Source: Thauera propionica (lineage in GTDB: Bacteria; Pseudomonadota; Gammaproteobacteria; Burkholderiales; Rhodocyclaceae). From it: a stretch of DNA of 64,000 nt. The position numbers were made by a program, and so were the translations under genes. The notes beneath the pieces were generated by a model that worked only from the letters and a program-made list of their open reading frames with translations, did no database searches and had not been told where the DNA came from. This document shows positions 8,144 to 23,460 of the stretch, piece by piece. Within the stretch, counting starts at the first letter, position 1, and each line of letters opens with the position of its first letter. The stretch lies in the NCBI RefSeq assembly GCF_002245655.1, contig NZ_NOIH01000003.1, positions 186,001 through 250,000 on the forward strand. The letters run 5' to 3'.

Positions 8144-9808
8144 TCATCGGACCTCACCGTCCGGGTCCAGGTACAAGACGGCCTGGTCCCGCCCGAGCCG
8201 CTTGGCTTCGTACAATGCCGCATCGGCCTGCTCTAAAAGCTCACTCATCAGCGGCCAGTCGGGCCCGCCCTCGGGCGCGACCCGATGCGTCCGCGCGTAC
8301 TCGACCGTGACGGCGTCGGCCTTCAGCCAGGCTACGCCGATGCTGACGGTCACATGCGATGCAACCGTCGATGCGGCATGCGGAATCTGCAGCCTGCGTA
8401 CGGCCTCGCACATGCGTTGAGCGAGGTCGAGTGCGGCCTTCCCGTCCGTGAGCGGAAGCAGGACCGCGAACTCCTCACCGCCATAGCGTGCCACCAGCTC
8501 GCCGGCACGACCGACGTGAGCCTGAAGCGCGGCAGCCAGTGCCTTCAGGCACTGATCACCGGCCGGGTGACCATATTGGTCGTTATAGAGCTTGAAGTGA
8601 TCGACATCGATCATCAGCAGCGCGAGCGGGGTTTCGCCACGCACGGCGAGCGCCAGCTGGAAGCTCACGGCTTCGTCGAGCCCCCGGCGGTTCGCCACAC
8701 CGGTCAGCGGATCGACCCGCAGCTGCGCCTCCAGTCCCCCCAGGCTGCGCTGCAGGGCCTGGGTCAACACCCGTTCGCGCTGCCAGGCACGGCGCAACAC
8801 AAGGCCGAACACCCCGGCCGAGGCGAGCAGCAAAAGGCTGACCGGCAAGGCCAAGGCCAAGACCTCCCGCCTGCGTACATCGGCAAACACCTCGGCCACC
8901 TCGACGGAGGACAGCAGCAGCCAGCGCGTACCGAACACCGGGCTGGCCATCGCCATCACTGCGCGGCCCTGTTCATCGCTTGCGTAGAACACGCCCCGCA
9001 CGCCCCCCAGCGCCAGCACGACCGCGGCCGGATTGCCGTCAAGCGGGTAGCGATACTGCAGCACCTCCGCTTTGACCCCGCGCGGCGCATTCAGATAGCG
9101 TGCCTGCTCGCCGTCACGCCAGACAATACCGGAACGCGCCGTCTGGCTCGGCGTCGGCCAGGGCTCGAGCAACGGCAAGAGCGCGGAACGCAGGTCCTGC
9201 ACCAGCCACACCGCACCGATCGCCACCTCATCGTCGTAAAGCGGCGCGAACACACTGATGAAGGGGAAGGCAAAGGCCTGATCGGATACCGGCTCCGCCA
9301 TCACGGCCTTGGCCGAAGAAAGCGCCGACTGCAAGGCGCCCAGATCGGCCATGGGGACCCGCTTCCCTTCCCGACCGTCGTCTGCACGATTGCTCAGCAG
9401 GACGGTGCCTGCGGAATCGACAAAATGCACCGCGGTGTAGTGCCCGAGCTCATTGAGCGTACGCAAGCGGCGACGCACGCCTTCGCGAGCGCTGACATCG
9501 CCGTCGCCCAGCCAGTGGCCGAGTGCGGCCGACAGCAGGGTGTCCTCGACCAGCATCTCCGCATCGCGCAATGATCGCTGCTGCCAGCCGACGACCGCCT
9601 GCAGCTGCAACTGGTTGATAGACTGCAGCTCTCTCTCTGCCTGATGGCGGTGGCGGTTCTCGCGTTCGACATACACGCCGTGAAGCCATGCAATCAGGCA
9701 AATGACCAGCAGCACGAGCAACGCCGCAGCGGCAAGAGCCCCCTTGCGGCGCTTCAGGGCGGAATCGGATGCTGGTCGGGGTACGCTAGACAAGGCCGGC
9801 TCGGGCAA
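8144..9808 (-). CDS. Membrane diguanylate cyclase with periplasmic Cache-like sensor
   Basis: 554 residues. A membrane segment near residues 24-44 and another near 320-340 flank a periplasmic region that resembles a double Cache sensor (YTAVHFVDSAGTVLLSNRAD). The C-terminal GGDEF domain has the active-site motif RYGGEEF at residues 443-447, DPLTGVANRR and DVDHFKLYND upstream, and so should make cyclic di-GMP from GTP. The product-inhibition I-site (RxxD, five residues before the motif) reads RAGE, so feedback inhibition may be weak. It stands alone, so the ligand and target process are unknown. Confidence 0.92.
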   Translation of the reverse strand: MPEPALSSVPRPASDSALKRRKGALAAAALLVLLVICLIAWLHGVYVERENRHRHQAERELQSINQLQLQAVVGWQQRSLRDAEMLVEDTLLSAALGHWLGDGDVSAREGVRRRLRTLNELGHYTAVHFVDSAGTVLLSNRADDGREGKRVPMADLGALQSALSSAKAVMAEPVSDQAFAFPFISVFAPLYDDEVAIGAVWLVQDLRSALLPLLEPWPTPSQTARSGIVWRDGEQARYLNAPRGVKAEVLQYRYPLDGNPAAVVLALGGVRGVFYASDEQGRAVMAMASPVFGTRWLLLSSVEVAEVFADVRRREVLALALPVSLLLLASAGVFGLVLRRAWQRERVLTQALQRSLGGLEAQLRVDPLTGVANRRGLDEAVSFQLALAVRGETPLALLMIDVDHFKLYNDQYGHPAGDQCLKALAAALQAHVGRAGELVARYGGEEFAVLLPLTDGKAALDLAQRMCEAVRRLQIPHAASTVASHVTVSIGVAWLKADAVTVEYARTHRVAPEGGPDWPLMSELLEQADAALYEAKRLGRDQAVLYLDPDGEVR

Positions 9809-9833
9809 ATTCGGGGATCAACAAGGAAATCGC

Positions 9834-11336
9834 ATGACAAGAACTGCATGTTCCAACGCTTGGCGAGTGATCGCTCGCTGCCTGCTGGCTGGATTCGTCA
9901 GCGGAATGGCAATTGTTTCAGGATACGCTGCAGCGAAAGATCAGGTCGTGTTCGGGATCACGCTGGAACCCGACCGGCTCGATCCGACGAGCGCGCCAGC
10001 AGCGGCAATCGGCGAAGTCGTGCACTACAACGTGCTGGAGGGGCTGGTAAAGATCGAAGAGAATGGCCAGACGAGCCCGATGCTTGCCGAATCCTGGGAC
10101 GTTTCGGCCGATGGCAGGACCTACACCTTCCGGTTGCGACCCGGCGTGCGCTTTCACGACGGACAGGCTTTCGATTCGGCTGCAGTGAAGTTCTCGTTCG
10201 AGCGCGCCAAACGGCCCGACTCCGGCAACAAGTCGCGAACAAAACTGTTCGACAAGATCGAGCACATCAGCACTCCCGACCCGCTCACCGTCATTCTGGT
10301 TCTGCGTCATCCCGATCCTCACCTGCTGTATCGCCTCGGCGAGAGCCCCGCCGTGATCCTGCATCCCGCCAGCGTGGATCGCGCCATGGCCGCCCCTATC
10401 GGTACCGGGCCCTTCCGTTTCGAGCGATGGGACAAGGGGCACTCGATCACGCTCGTCAAATGGCCTGAGTACCGCAATGCCGATACCGTTGACCTGCAGC
10501 GCGCGGTGTTCCGCTTCACCAACTCCTTCGTCGACAAGCTCGAACTGCCACCCGAAGTGGATGTGTTCTTCAACTTCGCCACGAAAACGGTTCTGCGCAA
10601 CCGGCTGAACGAACGTTATCAGGTACTCATTGGCGGCTCGAGCAGCAAGGCACTGCTCGCGATCAACAACCGCCACAAACCGCTCGACGACGTCCGCGTA
10701 CGCCGCGCGATCAACCATGCCATCGATCGTGCGGCCGTGATCCGGCAAATCCTTGATGGTCGTGGCAGCGCCATCGGAAGCCACTTCGCCCCCACCGAAG
10801 TCGGCTATCTGCATCTGGCCGACCGCTACCCCCATGACCCCGGGCGTGCCAGAGCATTGCTGGCGGAGGCCGGCATCGAAGGTGGCCTCAGGCTCAAACT
10901 GAGCCTGCCGCCCACCCCCTACGCGCGGGACGGCGGACAGCTGCTCGTGCAACAACTCGCAGCAGTCGGCATCGACACGGACGTGGAACTGGTCAGCTGG
11001 GCCGAATGGCTGAACGGCGCATTCAAGGGCAACTTCGAGCTGACGCTGATCAACCACGTCGAGCCACTCGACTACGACATCTACACTGACCCGTCCTACT
11101 ACTTCGGCTACGACAGCGCCGAGTTCCGCGCGCTGGTCGAGGCCCACCGCAACGCCGACAACCCGCGCCAGCGCAACCGACTGCTTGCCGACATCCAGCG
11201 CAAGTTGGCGGACGACGCCGTCAATGCCTGGATCTATGCGCCGCAGGTGTCCACCGTGGCACGCAAGGGACTGGAAGGGCTGTGGGTGAACTATCCGATC
11301 TACGTCCACGATCTCGCCGCACTGCGGTGGCGCTGA
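9834..11336 (+). CDS. ABC transporter substrate-binding protein, peptide/nickel family 5
   Basis: 500-residue exported solute receptor. The start at 9834 has AAGGA 6 nt upstream and gives a signal peptide (hydrophobic core around residues 13-32, cut near YAAA). Motifs typical of DppA/OppA-type proteins are VVHYNVLEGLVKI, LAESWDVSADGRTYTFRLRPGVRFHDG and IGTGPFRFERWDKG. No permease or ATPase gene lies beside it, so it either serves a transporter encoded elsewhere or a shared one. Substrate (oligopeptide, nickel, glutathione or other) is not determinable from sequence. Confidence 0.9.
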   Translation: MTRTACSNAWRVIARCLLAGFVSGMAIVSGYAAAKDQVVFGITLEPDRLDPTSAPAAAIGEVVHYNVLEGLVKIEENGQTSPMLAESWDVSADGRTYTFRLRPGVRFHDGQAFDSAAVKFSFERAKRPDSGNKSRTKLFDKIEHISTPDPLTVILVLRHPDPHLLYRLGESPAVILHPASVDRAMAAPIGTGPFRFERWDKGHSITLVKWPEYRNADTVDLQRAVFRFTNSFVDKLELPPEVDVFFNFATKTVLRNRLNERYQVLIGGSSSKALLAINNRHKPLDDVRVRRAINHAIDRAAVIRQILDGRGSAIGSHFAPTEVGYLHLADRYPHDPGRARALLAEAGIEGGLRLKLSLPPTPYARDGGQLLVQQLAAVGIDTDVELVSWAEWLNGAFKGNFELTLINHVEPLDYDIYTDPSYYFGYDSAEFRALVEAHRNADNPRQRNRLLADIQRKLADDAVNAWIYAPQVSTVARKGLEGLWVNYPIYVHDLAALRWR

Positions 11337-11403
11337 AGTGACTCCCTGCCGGAGGGACACACGGCCAACCGGCGCGCTACACACGCGGCCGCCGTAAACG
11401 GAC

Positions 11404-11440
11404 GAGGGGGGCGGATCGACTTGCTCGATCCGCCCCCCTC
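11404..11440. terminator. Strong hairpin between convergent genes
   Basis: A perfect 16-bp stem (11404-11419 with 11425-11440) with a 5-nt loop lies between the convergent substrate-binding protein gene and gltD. It is GC-rich and could act in both directions. There is only a short AATTTT about 14 nt after the stem on the plus side. Confidence 0.6.
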
Positions 11441-11464
11441 CGGGCTCGACGCTAATTTTCCGCC

Positions 11465-17611
<6,147 letters not shown>

Positions 17612-17681
17612 CTTCTATTCCTCAAACGACAACGGAGTTCACGCGTCAGGGGCCGGGCATGCCCCAAAAACGAACGCGCAC

Positions 17682-17711
17682 AAAAAAGCCGGGCGCGCGC
17701 GCACCGGCTTT
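17682..17711 (-). terminator. Intrinsic terminator or attenuator upstream of gltB
   Basis: Read on the minus strand, an 8-bp stem AAAGCCGG/CCGGCTTT encloses an alternating GC loop and is followed by six Ts. It ends 71 nt before the gltB start and lies between the NtrC-like sites and the gene. It may stop dgt transcripts, or work as a leader attenuator if the gltB promoter is upstream of it. Confidence 0.65.
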
Positions 17712-17717
17712 GTGGTT

Positions 17718-17734
17718 TGCACCAACTTGGTGCA
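17718..17734. promoter_or_regulatory. NtrC-like binding site 1 upstream of gltB
   Basis: The sequence TGCACC-AACTT-GGTGCA is a perfect palindrome in its arms and matches the known enterobacterial NtrC consensus (TGCACY-N5-GGTGCA). It lies 107 nt upstream of the gltB start. Nitrogen control of gltBD fits the enzyme's role. NtrC usually activates sigma54 promoters; only a weak GG-N10-GC candidate lies downstream. Confidence 0.65.
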
Positions 17735-17779
17735 TGTAACGCTTTTTGGTGAACGTTTCAGCGAAGCTGAGTCGCTGCA

Positions 17780-17796
17780 TGCACCATTTTGGTAAC
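17780..17796. promoter_or_regulatory. NtrC-like binding site 2 upstream of gltB
   Basis: TGCACC-ATTTT-GGTAAC matches the NtrC consensus through the first arm and centre and is degenerate in the last three bases. Its centre is 62 bp from site 1, about six helical turns, placing both on the same DNA face as expected for paired enhancer sites. Confidence 0.5.
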
Positions 17797-17920
17797 TGCC
17801 ATCAGAGATCCTGTTGACAAAAAAACTATACGCCCGTGAAACGTCAGGTTCAAGAATTTTTTTGCACTGCGGCACACCATTTCGGCAAGGCGTTCCACAA
17901 CGCGCAACACGGCAACCTCG

Positions 17921-19045
17921 TCAGTGGATTTCGCCTACCGCAAACAGCCTTCGATGCTCTTTCATCGCGTAGCGGTCGGTCATGCCCGCAATGTAGTCGG
18001 CGATCGCCCGCGGTTTGTCGTCGCGCGCCCATGACTGATACTGCGGCGGCAGGATGTGCGGGTCGTCCATGAAGGCAACGAACAGCTCGCTGATGATGCG
18101 TCGCGCCTTGTTGGTCATGCGCAGCACCTGGTAGTGGCGATACAGCTTCTCGCGCAGGAACAGCTTGAGCTCGCGCAAACGTGGCAGCAGGTCATCCGAA
18201 TAGGCCACGAGGCGCGGCGCAGTGCGGACATCGGCAAGCGTGAGCACGCCTGCGGCGGCGATGTTGGCGCGCGTCTGCTCGAGCAGGTCGATCACCATCA
18301 GGTGGATCATGCGTCGAACTGTCTCGTTGATCAGCTTGCGCCCGGCCAGGCCTGGCCACCGCGATTCGACCTCACGCCGCTGGGTGGCAAAAAGCGCCAC
18401 GCCCTCGAGTTGCTCAAGCGTGATCAAGCCCGAGCGCAACCCATCGTCGATGTCGTGGTTGTTGTAGGCGATCTCGTCGGCGAGATTGGCAAGCTGGGCC
18501 TCGAGCGAGGGCTGAGTGCCCGCAAGGAAGCGCTCACCAACGTCACCAAGCAATTCGGCATTGGCGCGGGAGCAGTGCTTGAGGATACCCTCGCGGGTCT
18601 CGAACATCAGGTTCAGGCCGTCGAACGCTGCGTAGCGATCCTCCAGAAGATCGACCGTACGCAGCGACTGTAGGTTGTGCTCGAAACCGCCGTAGTCCTT
18701 CATGCAGGCGTTCAGCGCCTCCTGTCCGGCATGACCAAAAGGCGTGTGCCCAAGGTCGTGCGCGAGCGCGATCGACTCGGCGAGATCCTCATTGAGGTTG
18801 AGCTGGCGGGCAATGCCGCGGGTTATCTGGGCGACTTCGATGCTGTGGGTGAGCCGGGTGCGGAACAGGTCGCCCTCGTGATTGACGAACACCTGGGTCT
18901 TGTACTCGAGCCGCCGAAAGGCCGTGGAGTGAACGATGCGGTCGCGGTCGCGCTGGAAGTCGCCCCTCGCTATCGGAGCCGGCTCATCGTGAGTACGCCC
19001 GCGCGAGTTGGACTCAGACACGGCATAGGGAGCGAGTTGCAGCAT
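17921..19045 (-). CDS. dgt: Deoxyguanosinetriphosphate triphosphohydrolase-like protein (HD domain)
   Basis: 374-residue metal-dependent HD-fold phosphohydrolase of the short dGTPase subfamily, which removes triphosphate from deoxynucleoside triphosphates. Metal-binding motifs are visible: [20 protein letters not shown] (first His) and [15 protein letters not shown] (HD pair and following His). It lies between aroB and gltB on the same strand, an order common in betaproteobacteria. Exact nucleotide preference cannot be read from sequence. The 309 nt between it and gltB hold NtrC-like sites and a terminator. Confidence 0.93.
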   Translation of the reverse strand: MLQLAPYAVSESNSRGRTHDEPAPIARGDFQRDRDRIVHSTAFRRLEYKTQVFVNHEGDLFRTRLTHSIEVAQITRGIARQLNLNEDLAESIALAHDLGHTPFGHAGQEALNACMKDYGGFEHNLQSLRTVDLLEDRYAAFDGLNLMFETREGILKHCSRANAELLGDVGERFLAGTQPSLEAQLANLADEIAYNNHDIDDGLRSGLITLEQLEGVALFATQRREVESRWPGLAGRKLINETVRRMIHLMVIDLLEQTRANIAAAGVLTLADVRTAPRLVAYSDDLLPRLRELKLFLREKLYRHYQVLRMTNKARRIISELFVAFMDDPHILPPQYQSWARDDKPRAIADYIAGMTDRYAMKEHRRLFAVGEIH

Positions 19046-19104
19046 CGTTTCGTCCTCGAATCAGGAATCGGCCAACCCGCGGGCGGCGCACCTGCATGCT
19101 GGCC

Positions 19105-20187
19105 TCAGCGACAGCGCGCTTCGATGGCCTTGGAGATCTCGGCCGGTGACGCGTCCGCGTGGATAACGCCCTGCCCCAGCGAACGCAGCAGGATCAGCCG
19201 CAGTCTGCCTGCCTCCACCTTCTTGTCGTGCGCCATCAGATCGAGATAACGCTCGACGCCCAGCTTCGGTCCATATACCGGCAAGCCTGCGCGTTCGAAC
19301 AGCGCGGCGACACGGGCGACGTCGACCTCGCTCAGCCAGCCCAGGCGCCGCGAAAGTTCGACCGCCATCATCGTACCTGCCGCGACCGCCTCGCCGTGCA
19401 GCCACTCACCGTAGCCAAGACCCGTCTCGATGGCATGTCCGAACGTATGACCGAGGTTGAGCAAGGCGCGCTCGCCCCGCTCGGTCTCGTCGGCCGCCAC
19501 AACCTCGGCCTTGTTTCGGCACGAGCGCTCGATCGCGTGCGCCAGCGCATCCGGCTCGCGTGCCACCAGGCGCTCGAGGTTCCCTTCGAGCCAGCCCAGG
19601 AACTCGGCGTCCCGTATCAGGCCGTACTTGATCACTTCCGCAAGCCCTGCCGAGAGTTCGCGCCCAGGCAGGGTGTTCAGCGTCTCGATGTCGGCCAGCA
19701 CCAGCCTCGGCTGGTAGAAAGCGCCAATCATGTTCTTGCCTAGCGGGTGATTGATCGCGGTCTTGCCACCTACCGACGAGTCCACCTGGGCAAGCAAGGT
19801 GGTCGGGATCTGGATGAAGGGCATTCCGCGCTGATAGCACGCCGCCGCAAAACCGCCCATGTCGCCGACGACCCCGCCGCCGAGCGCGATCAGCGTCGTC
19901 GAACGCTCGCAGCGTTCAGCCAGCAATACGTCGAAGATACGGTTGAGTGTCGCCCAGTCCTTGTGCGCCTCGCCATCGGGCAGGCTGACGGCGCTCACCT
20001 GCACACCCGCGGCCTCTAGCGCGCTGCACAGGCGGTGGAGATAGAGCGGCCCGACTACGTCGTTGGTCACGATGGCGACCCGCCTGGTCTTGAGGTGCGG
20101 CAGGACCAGATCAGCGCGATCGAGCAGGCCACGACCGATGTGGATCGGGTAGGCGCGATCGCCCAGTGCAACGTTCAGGGTACGCAT
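19105..20187 (-). CDS. aroB: 3-dehydroquinate synthase
   Basis: 360-residue NAD- and metal-dependent cytoplasmic enzyme converting DAHP to 3-dehydroquinate, the second step of the shikimate pathway. Family motifs include [47 protein letters not shown] and [12 protein letters not shown] (metal His). Length is typical. Its ATG lies inside the end of aroK, a 13-nt overlap, so translation is probably coupled. dgt follows 59 nt downstream. Confidence 0.98.
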   Translation of the reverse strand: MRTLNVALGDRAYPIHIGRGLLDRADLVLPHLKTRRVAIVTNDVVGPLYLHRLCSALEAAGVQVSAVSLPDGEAHKDWATLNRIFDVLLAERCERSTTLIALGGGVVGDMGGFAAACYQRGMPFIQIPTTLLAQVDSSVGGKTAINHPLGKNMIGAFYQPRLVLADIETLNTLPGRELSAGLAEVIKYGLIRDAEFLGWLEGNLERLVAREPDALAHAIERSCRNKAEVVAADETERGERALLNLGHTFGHAIETGLGYGEWLHGEAVAAGTMMAVELSRRLGWLSEVDVARVAALFERAGLPVYGPKLGVERYLDLMAHDKKVEAGRLRLILLRSLGQGVIHADASPAEISKAIEARCR

Positions 20188-20705
20188 GGCGTTTTCTTAA
20201 GTTTCTGCAGCGCGTTTTCGATCATTCGCACCATCGCGCCCGGATTGCCGCGCCCTCCCTCCACGATGACGTCGGCCACCTCACGATAGAGCGGGTCACG
20301 CACAAGGTAGAGCTCCTCGATGCGCTGGCGCGGATTCTCCACCTGCAACAATGGACGGTTGCGGTCGTGGCGGGTGCGCTCGAACAAGACCTGAGGCGGA
20401 ACGTTGAGATAGATGACGATGCCTCGTTCACGCATCAGATCGCGATTCTCCGGCGTCATCACGACGCCCCCGCCCGTAGCGACGACGATATCGGATTCGC
20501 GGGTAAGCTCGTCCATCATCTGGGTCTCGCGGCGGCGAAATCCGGCCTCGCCTTCGATCTCGAATATCGTCGGCACGCTTACCCCCGTCCGCGCCACGAT
20601 CTCATGATCGCAATCGGCGAACCGGACATTGCGCCTGCGCGCAAGCTCCTTGCCAACGGTGGTCTTGCCGGCCCCCATCATGCCGATCAGTATCAAGCAG
20701 GTCAC
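20175..20705 (-). CDS. aroK: Shikimate kinase
   Basis: 176-residue P-loop kinase that phosphorylates shikimate with ATP, the fifth shikimate-pathway step. The Walker A loop is [15 protein letters not shown] near residue 9. The substrate-binding aspartate region is FADCDHEI, and [14 protein letters not shown] is the second binding segment. Its 3' end overlaps aroB by 13 nt. A terminator just upstream separates it from the pil operon, so it needs a promoter between about 20706 and 20735, or read-through. Confidence 0.97.
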   Translation of the reverse strand: MTCLILIGMMGAGKTTVGKELARRRNVRFADCDHEIVARTGVSVPTIFEIEGEAGFRRRETQMMDELTRESDIVVATGGGVVMTPENRDLMRERGIVIYLNVPPQVLFERTRHDRNRPLLQVENPRQRIEELYLVRDPLYREVADVIVEGGRGNPGAMVRMIENALQKLKKTPCVP

Positions 20706-20730
20706 GCGCGAATCGCCGGAAGTCCAGATG

Positions 20731-20764
20731 AAAAAGGGCGGGCACCCTCTCGGGATGCCCGCCC
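20731..20764 (-). terminator. Intrinsic terminator of the pilMNOPQ operon
   Basis: Read on the minus strand, a perfect 9-bp stem GGGCGGGCA/TGCCCGCCC (20756-20764 with 20736-20744) is followed by five Ts. It lies 28 nt after the pilQ stop and before aroK. Confidence 0.85.
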
Positions 20765-20791
20765 CTACATTGTATCAGCAGGCTGAAGGAC

Positions 20792-22942
20792 TTACCGCAG
20801 GGTCAGCGCATCAGCGACGATACGCGGCGTGATGAAGACCAGCATCTCGCGACGCTCGGAGTTCTTCATGTTGGTCTTGAACAGATGACCGAGCACGGGG
20901 ATATCACCCAGCAGAGGAACCTGTTCCGTCGTGCTGGTATCAGTCTCTTCGTAGATACCACCGATCACGACGGTGCCGCCGTTCTCGATCAGGACCTCGC
21001 TCTTGACCTTTTTGGTATCGATCGCCGGGCCTGCGCTTGTATCCTCGCCGCGCGAATCCTTGTTCACTTCGATCGACAGTTGCAGACGACCGTCCGGGGT
21101 GATCTGCGGCTTGACCTTCAGCGACAGCACAGCCTTCTTGAACGAGGTACTCGTCGCGCCGGAACTGCTGGCCTCCTGGTACGGGATTTCGGTACCTTGC
21201 TCGATCAGCGCTTCCACCTGATTGGCAGTCAGCACTCGCGGACTCGAGACCAGGCGAATACGCCCATCCGTCTCCTGTGCAACCAGTTCGAGGTTCAGGA
21301 AGCGAGTCAGGCTGCTGTTGAAGAGCGTCAGATTGAGATTGCCATATCCGCTCGTCAGCGCACTCGAACCACTGGTCGCACTCTCGCCAACACGGCGGAT
21401 GATGGAGTTGATCGGAGCATTCGGACCCGTCGTGGTGTTGCCGCTTGAATCCACCGAACCGAACTCGGAACTACCGAAGCCGAGCCGACCTCCGTTCCCG
21501 ATATGCCGGTTGGTACGATCGCCGTACCCGAGGCGAACACCGAGGTCACGCGAGAAGGTCTTGTTGGCTTCGACGATACGAGCCTCAATCAGCACCTGCC
21601 TCGGCGCAATATCGATCTCCTGCACAAGCCGTCGCAGAGACTGCAGCCGCGACGCCACGTCGGTCACGAACACCTTGTTGCTGCGCTCATCGACGACCAC
21701 GCTGCCGCGCTTGGACAGAATGGTCTGATCCTTGCTCTTGAGGAAATCGAAGATCTCCTTGGCCTTGTGATAGTTGATCTGGAAGCTTTCGGTCGCAAGC
21801 GGCTCCAGGTCATTGATCTGCTGCTTGGCCTCGAGTTGGAGTTTCTCTCGAGCGGCGAGTTCGTCGCCCGGTGCGATCCAGATCACATTGCCGTTCTTGC
21901 GCATATCCAGGCCCTTGGCCTGAAGAATGATGTCTAGCGCCTGATCCCACGGCACATCCTTCAGGCGCAGGGTAAGACTACCCTGAACGGAGTCGGACGT
22001 AATGATGTTGAAATTGGTGAAATCGGCGATGACCTGCAACACCGAACGAACATCGATGTTCTGGAAATTGAGCGAAAGCTTCTCACCCTGATACTGGCCA
22101 CGCGTACCCTGGACCAACTTGTTTGGATCCTCGACGACGCGCTTGACCTCGAGCACGAACCGGTTGTCGCTCTGATAGGCGTTGTGCTCCCACAAGCCGT
22201 TGGGCGTCACCGTCAGACGAACCTTGTCGCCCATCTGCTGCGCCGACATCGACGTGACGGGCGTACCGAAATCGGTGACATCGCTGCGACGACGCAAATG
22301 CTCGGGAAGCGAGGCGCCGAGGAAGTCCACCACGATATTTCCGCCCTGCTGGCGGATGTCGATGCCGGTATCGGGACTGCCGAGGTCGACAACAACCCGG
22401 CCTTCGCCATCCCTGCCACGGCGGAAATTGACATCGCGGACTCCTTGTCCGATCGCTACGAGCGAACGCGACGCAGCGAAATTTCCCTGCGCCTGCGCCA
22501 CGACGCTACCCTGCATTTCCTGCACGCTGGTCGGGCGGATGGCGATCACCACACTACGGCCATCGACACTGACCTCATGGGGATTCATCTTGACCAGATT
22601 CAGCACGACACGCGTACGGTCGCCCGCTTGGACGATGTTGGCGCTGCGCAGATCGCCCTGCTCGATCGTCTGGCTTGTGCGCCCCAGCGCATTGCCGGTT
22701 GCCGGAAAATCGAATGCAATGCGCGCCGGATTCGCCACGCTGAAGCTCGGCGGCGGCGCACTCATCGGCTCCCGCATCGTCAGGCGGACGTAAAGCGTAC
22801 CCCCCTGCTCGGCAACCTCCAGACCTTCGATCTGGTTATCCATAGCCTGCACCTGCGCGGCATCCTGCGCAAGTGCGACGGGCGCGGGCGCTATGCCCGC
22901 GATAGCGGCTGCCAGAAGCAGCATTCCGATGCGGTGTTTCAT
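20792..22942 (-). CDS. pilQ: Type IV pilus secretin PilQ
   Basis: 716-residue outer-membrane secretin forming the channel through which type IV pili cross the outer membrane. The start at 22942 overlaps the pilP stop (ATGA) and gives a signal peptide (MKHRIGMLLLAAAIAG..., cut after LAQ). It has two N-terminal AMIN domains for peptidoglycan binding (about residues 30-280), an STN-like domain (VLQVIADFTNFNIITSDSVQ), an N1 domain and a C-terminal secretin domain ending VFITPRIV. The longer frame to 22996 would hide the signal peptide. Last gene of pilMNOPQ. Confidence 0.96.
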   Translation of the reverse strand: MKHRIGMLLLAAAIAGIAPAPVALAQDAAQVQAMDNQIEGLEVAEQGGTLYVRLTMREPMSAPPPSFSVANPARIAFDFPATGNALGRTSQTIEQGDLRSANIVQAGDRTRVVLNLVKMNPHEVSVDGRSVVIAIRPTSVQEMQGSVVAQAQGNFAASRSLVAIGQGVRDVNFRRGRDGEGRVVVDLGSPDTGIDIRQQGGNIVVDFLGASLPEHLRRRSDVTDFGTPVTSMSAQQMGDKVRLTVTPNGLWEHNAYQSDNRFVLEVKRVVEDPNKLVQGTRGQYQGEKLSLNFQNIDVRSVLQVIADFTNFNIITSDSVQGSLTLRLKDVPWDQALDIILQAKGLDMRKNGNVIWIAPGDELAAREKLQLEAKQQINDLEPLATESFQINYHKAKEIFDFLKSKDQTILSKRGSVVVDERSNKVFVTDVASRLQSLRRLVQEIDIAPRQVLIEARIVEANKTFSRDLGVRLGYGDRTNRHIGNGGRLGFGSSEFGSVDSSGNTTTGPNAPINSIIRRVGESATSGSSALTSGYGNLNLTLFNSSLTRFLNLELVAQETDGRIRLVSSPRVLTANQVEALIEQGTEIPYQEASSSGATSTSFKKAVLSLKVKPQITPDGRLQLSIEVNKDSRGEDTSAGPAIDTKKVKSEVLIENGGTVVIGGIYEETDTSTTEQVPLLGDIPVLGHLFKTNMKNSERREMLVFITPRIVADALTLR

Positions 22943-23460
22943 TTTCCGGCCTCCTGCCGCTCCTGCAATGTCAGCGAACTGGTCCGCTCGACCCAATCGC
23001 CATGCACGTCTTCGACGAGTTCCTTCAGCGTCACTTCGTTCTCACTGATCTTTGTAACGACACCGAAGTCCTGTCCCATGTGATTTCCAACCTTCACCTG
23101 ATGGAGGTTCTTGCCGGCCAGCACCAGCGCGTGGGAGTTCCGCCCTTGGATCAGTACGCCCACCATGCGCAAGGACTCGAGCGGATAGGCCTCGAGAGGC
23201 TCCTTGCGCCGCTCCATGTCCGGGCGCAGCGCAGTGTTTGCCGCGCGCTTCTCAACCTCCATCCGTCCCGTACGGAACGGATCGTCCCCAGCCGCCCCGT
23301 CGTAGGAAACTACAGGGAAAGGTTTGATCTCCGGCAAAGGCTTGACTGAACCACGCATAGCCCTTGCCTGCTCGCCCATCCAGGCCTGAATGTCCTGCTG
23401 CTCGCCGCCCGAGCAACCGGCGACGAGGACGGCGCAAGCGACGAAAGCCGCCTTGTTCAT
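22939..23460 (-). CDS. pilP: Type IV pilus lipoprotein PilP
   Basis: 173-residue inner-membrane-anchored lipoprotein that links PilN/PilO to the PilQ secretin. A lipobox (VLVAGC, Cys 16) ends a short signal peptide. The C-terminal beta domain contains VLIQGRNSHALVLAGKNLHQ and the VGNHMGQDFG stretch typical of the family. It overlaps pilO upstream and pilQ downstream by 4 nt each, so the operon is translationally coupled. Confidence 0.95.
   Translation of the reverse strand: MNKAAFVACAVLVAGCSGGEQQDIQAWMGEQARAMRGSVKPLPEIKPFPVVSYDGAAGDDPFRTGRMEVEKRAANTALRPDMERRKEPLEAYPLESLRMVGVLIQGRNSHALVLAGKNLHQVKVGNHMGQDFGVVTKISENEVTLKELVEDVHGDWVERTSSLTLQERQEAGK

Noticed and set aside
17761-17830. TTGACA at 17814-17819 as a plus-strand promoter
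   Set aside because: No suitable -10 box lies 16-18 nt downstream and there is no plus-strand gene before the antisense of dgt.
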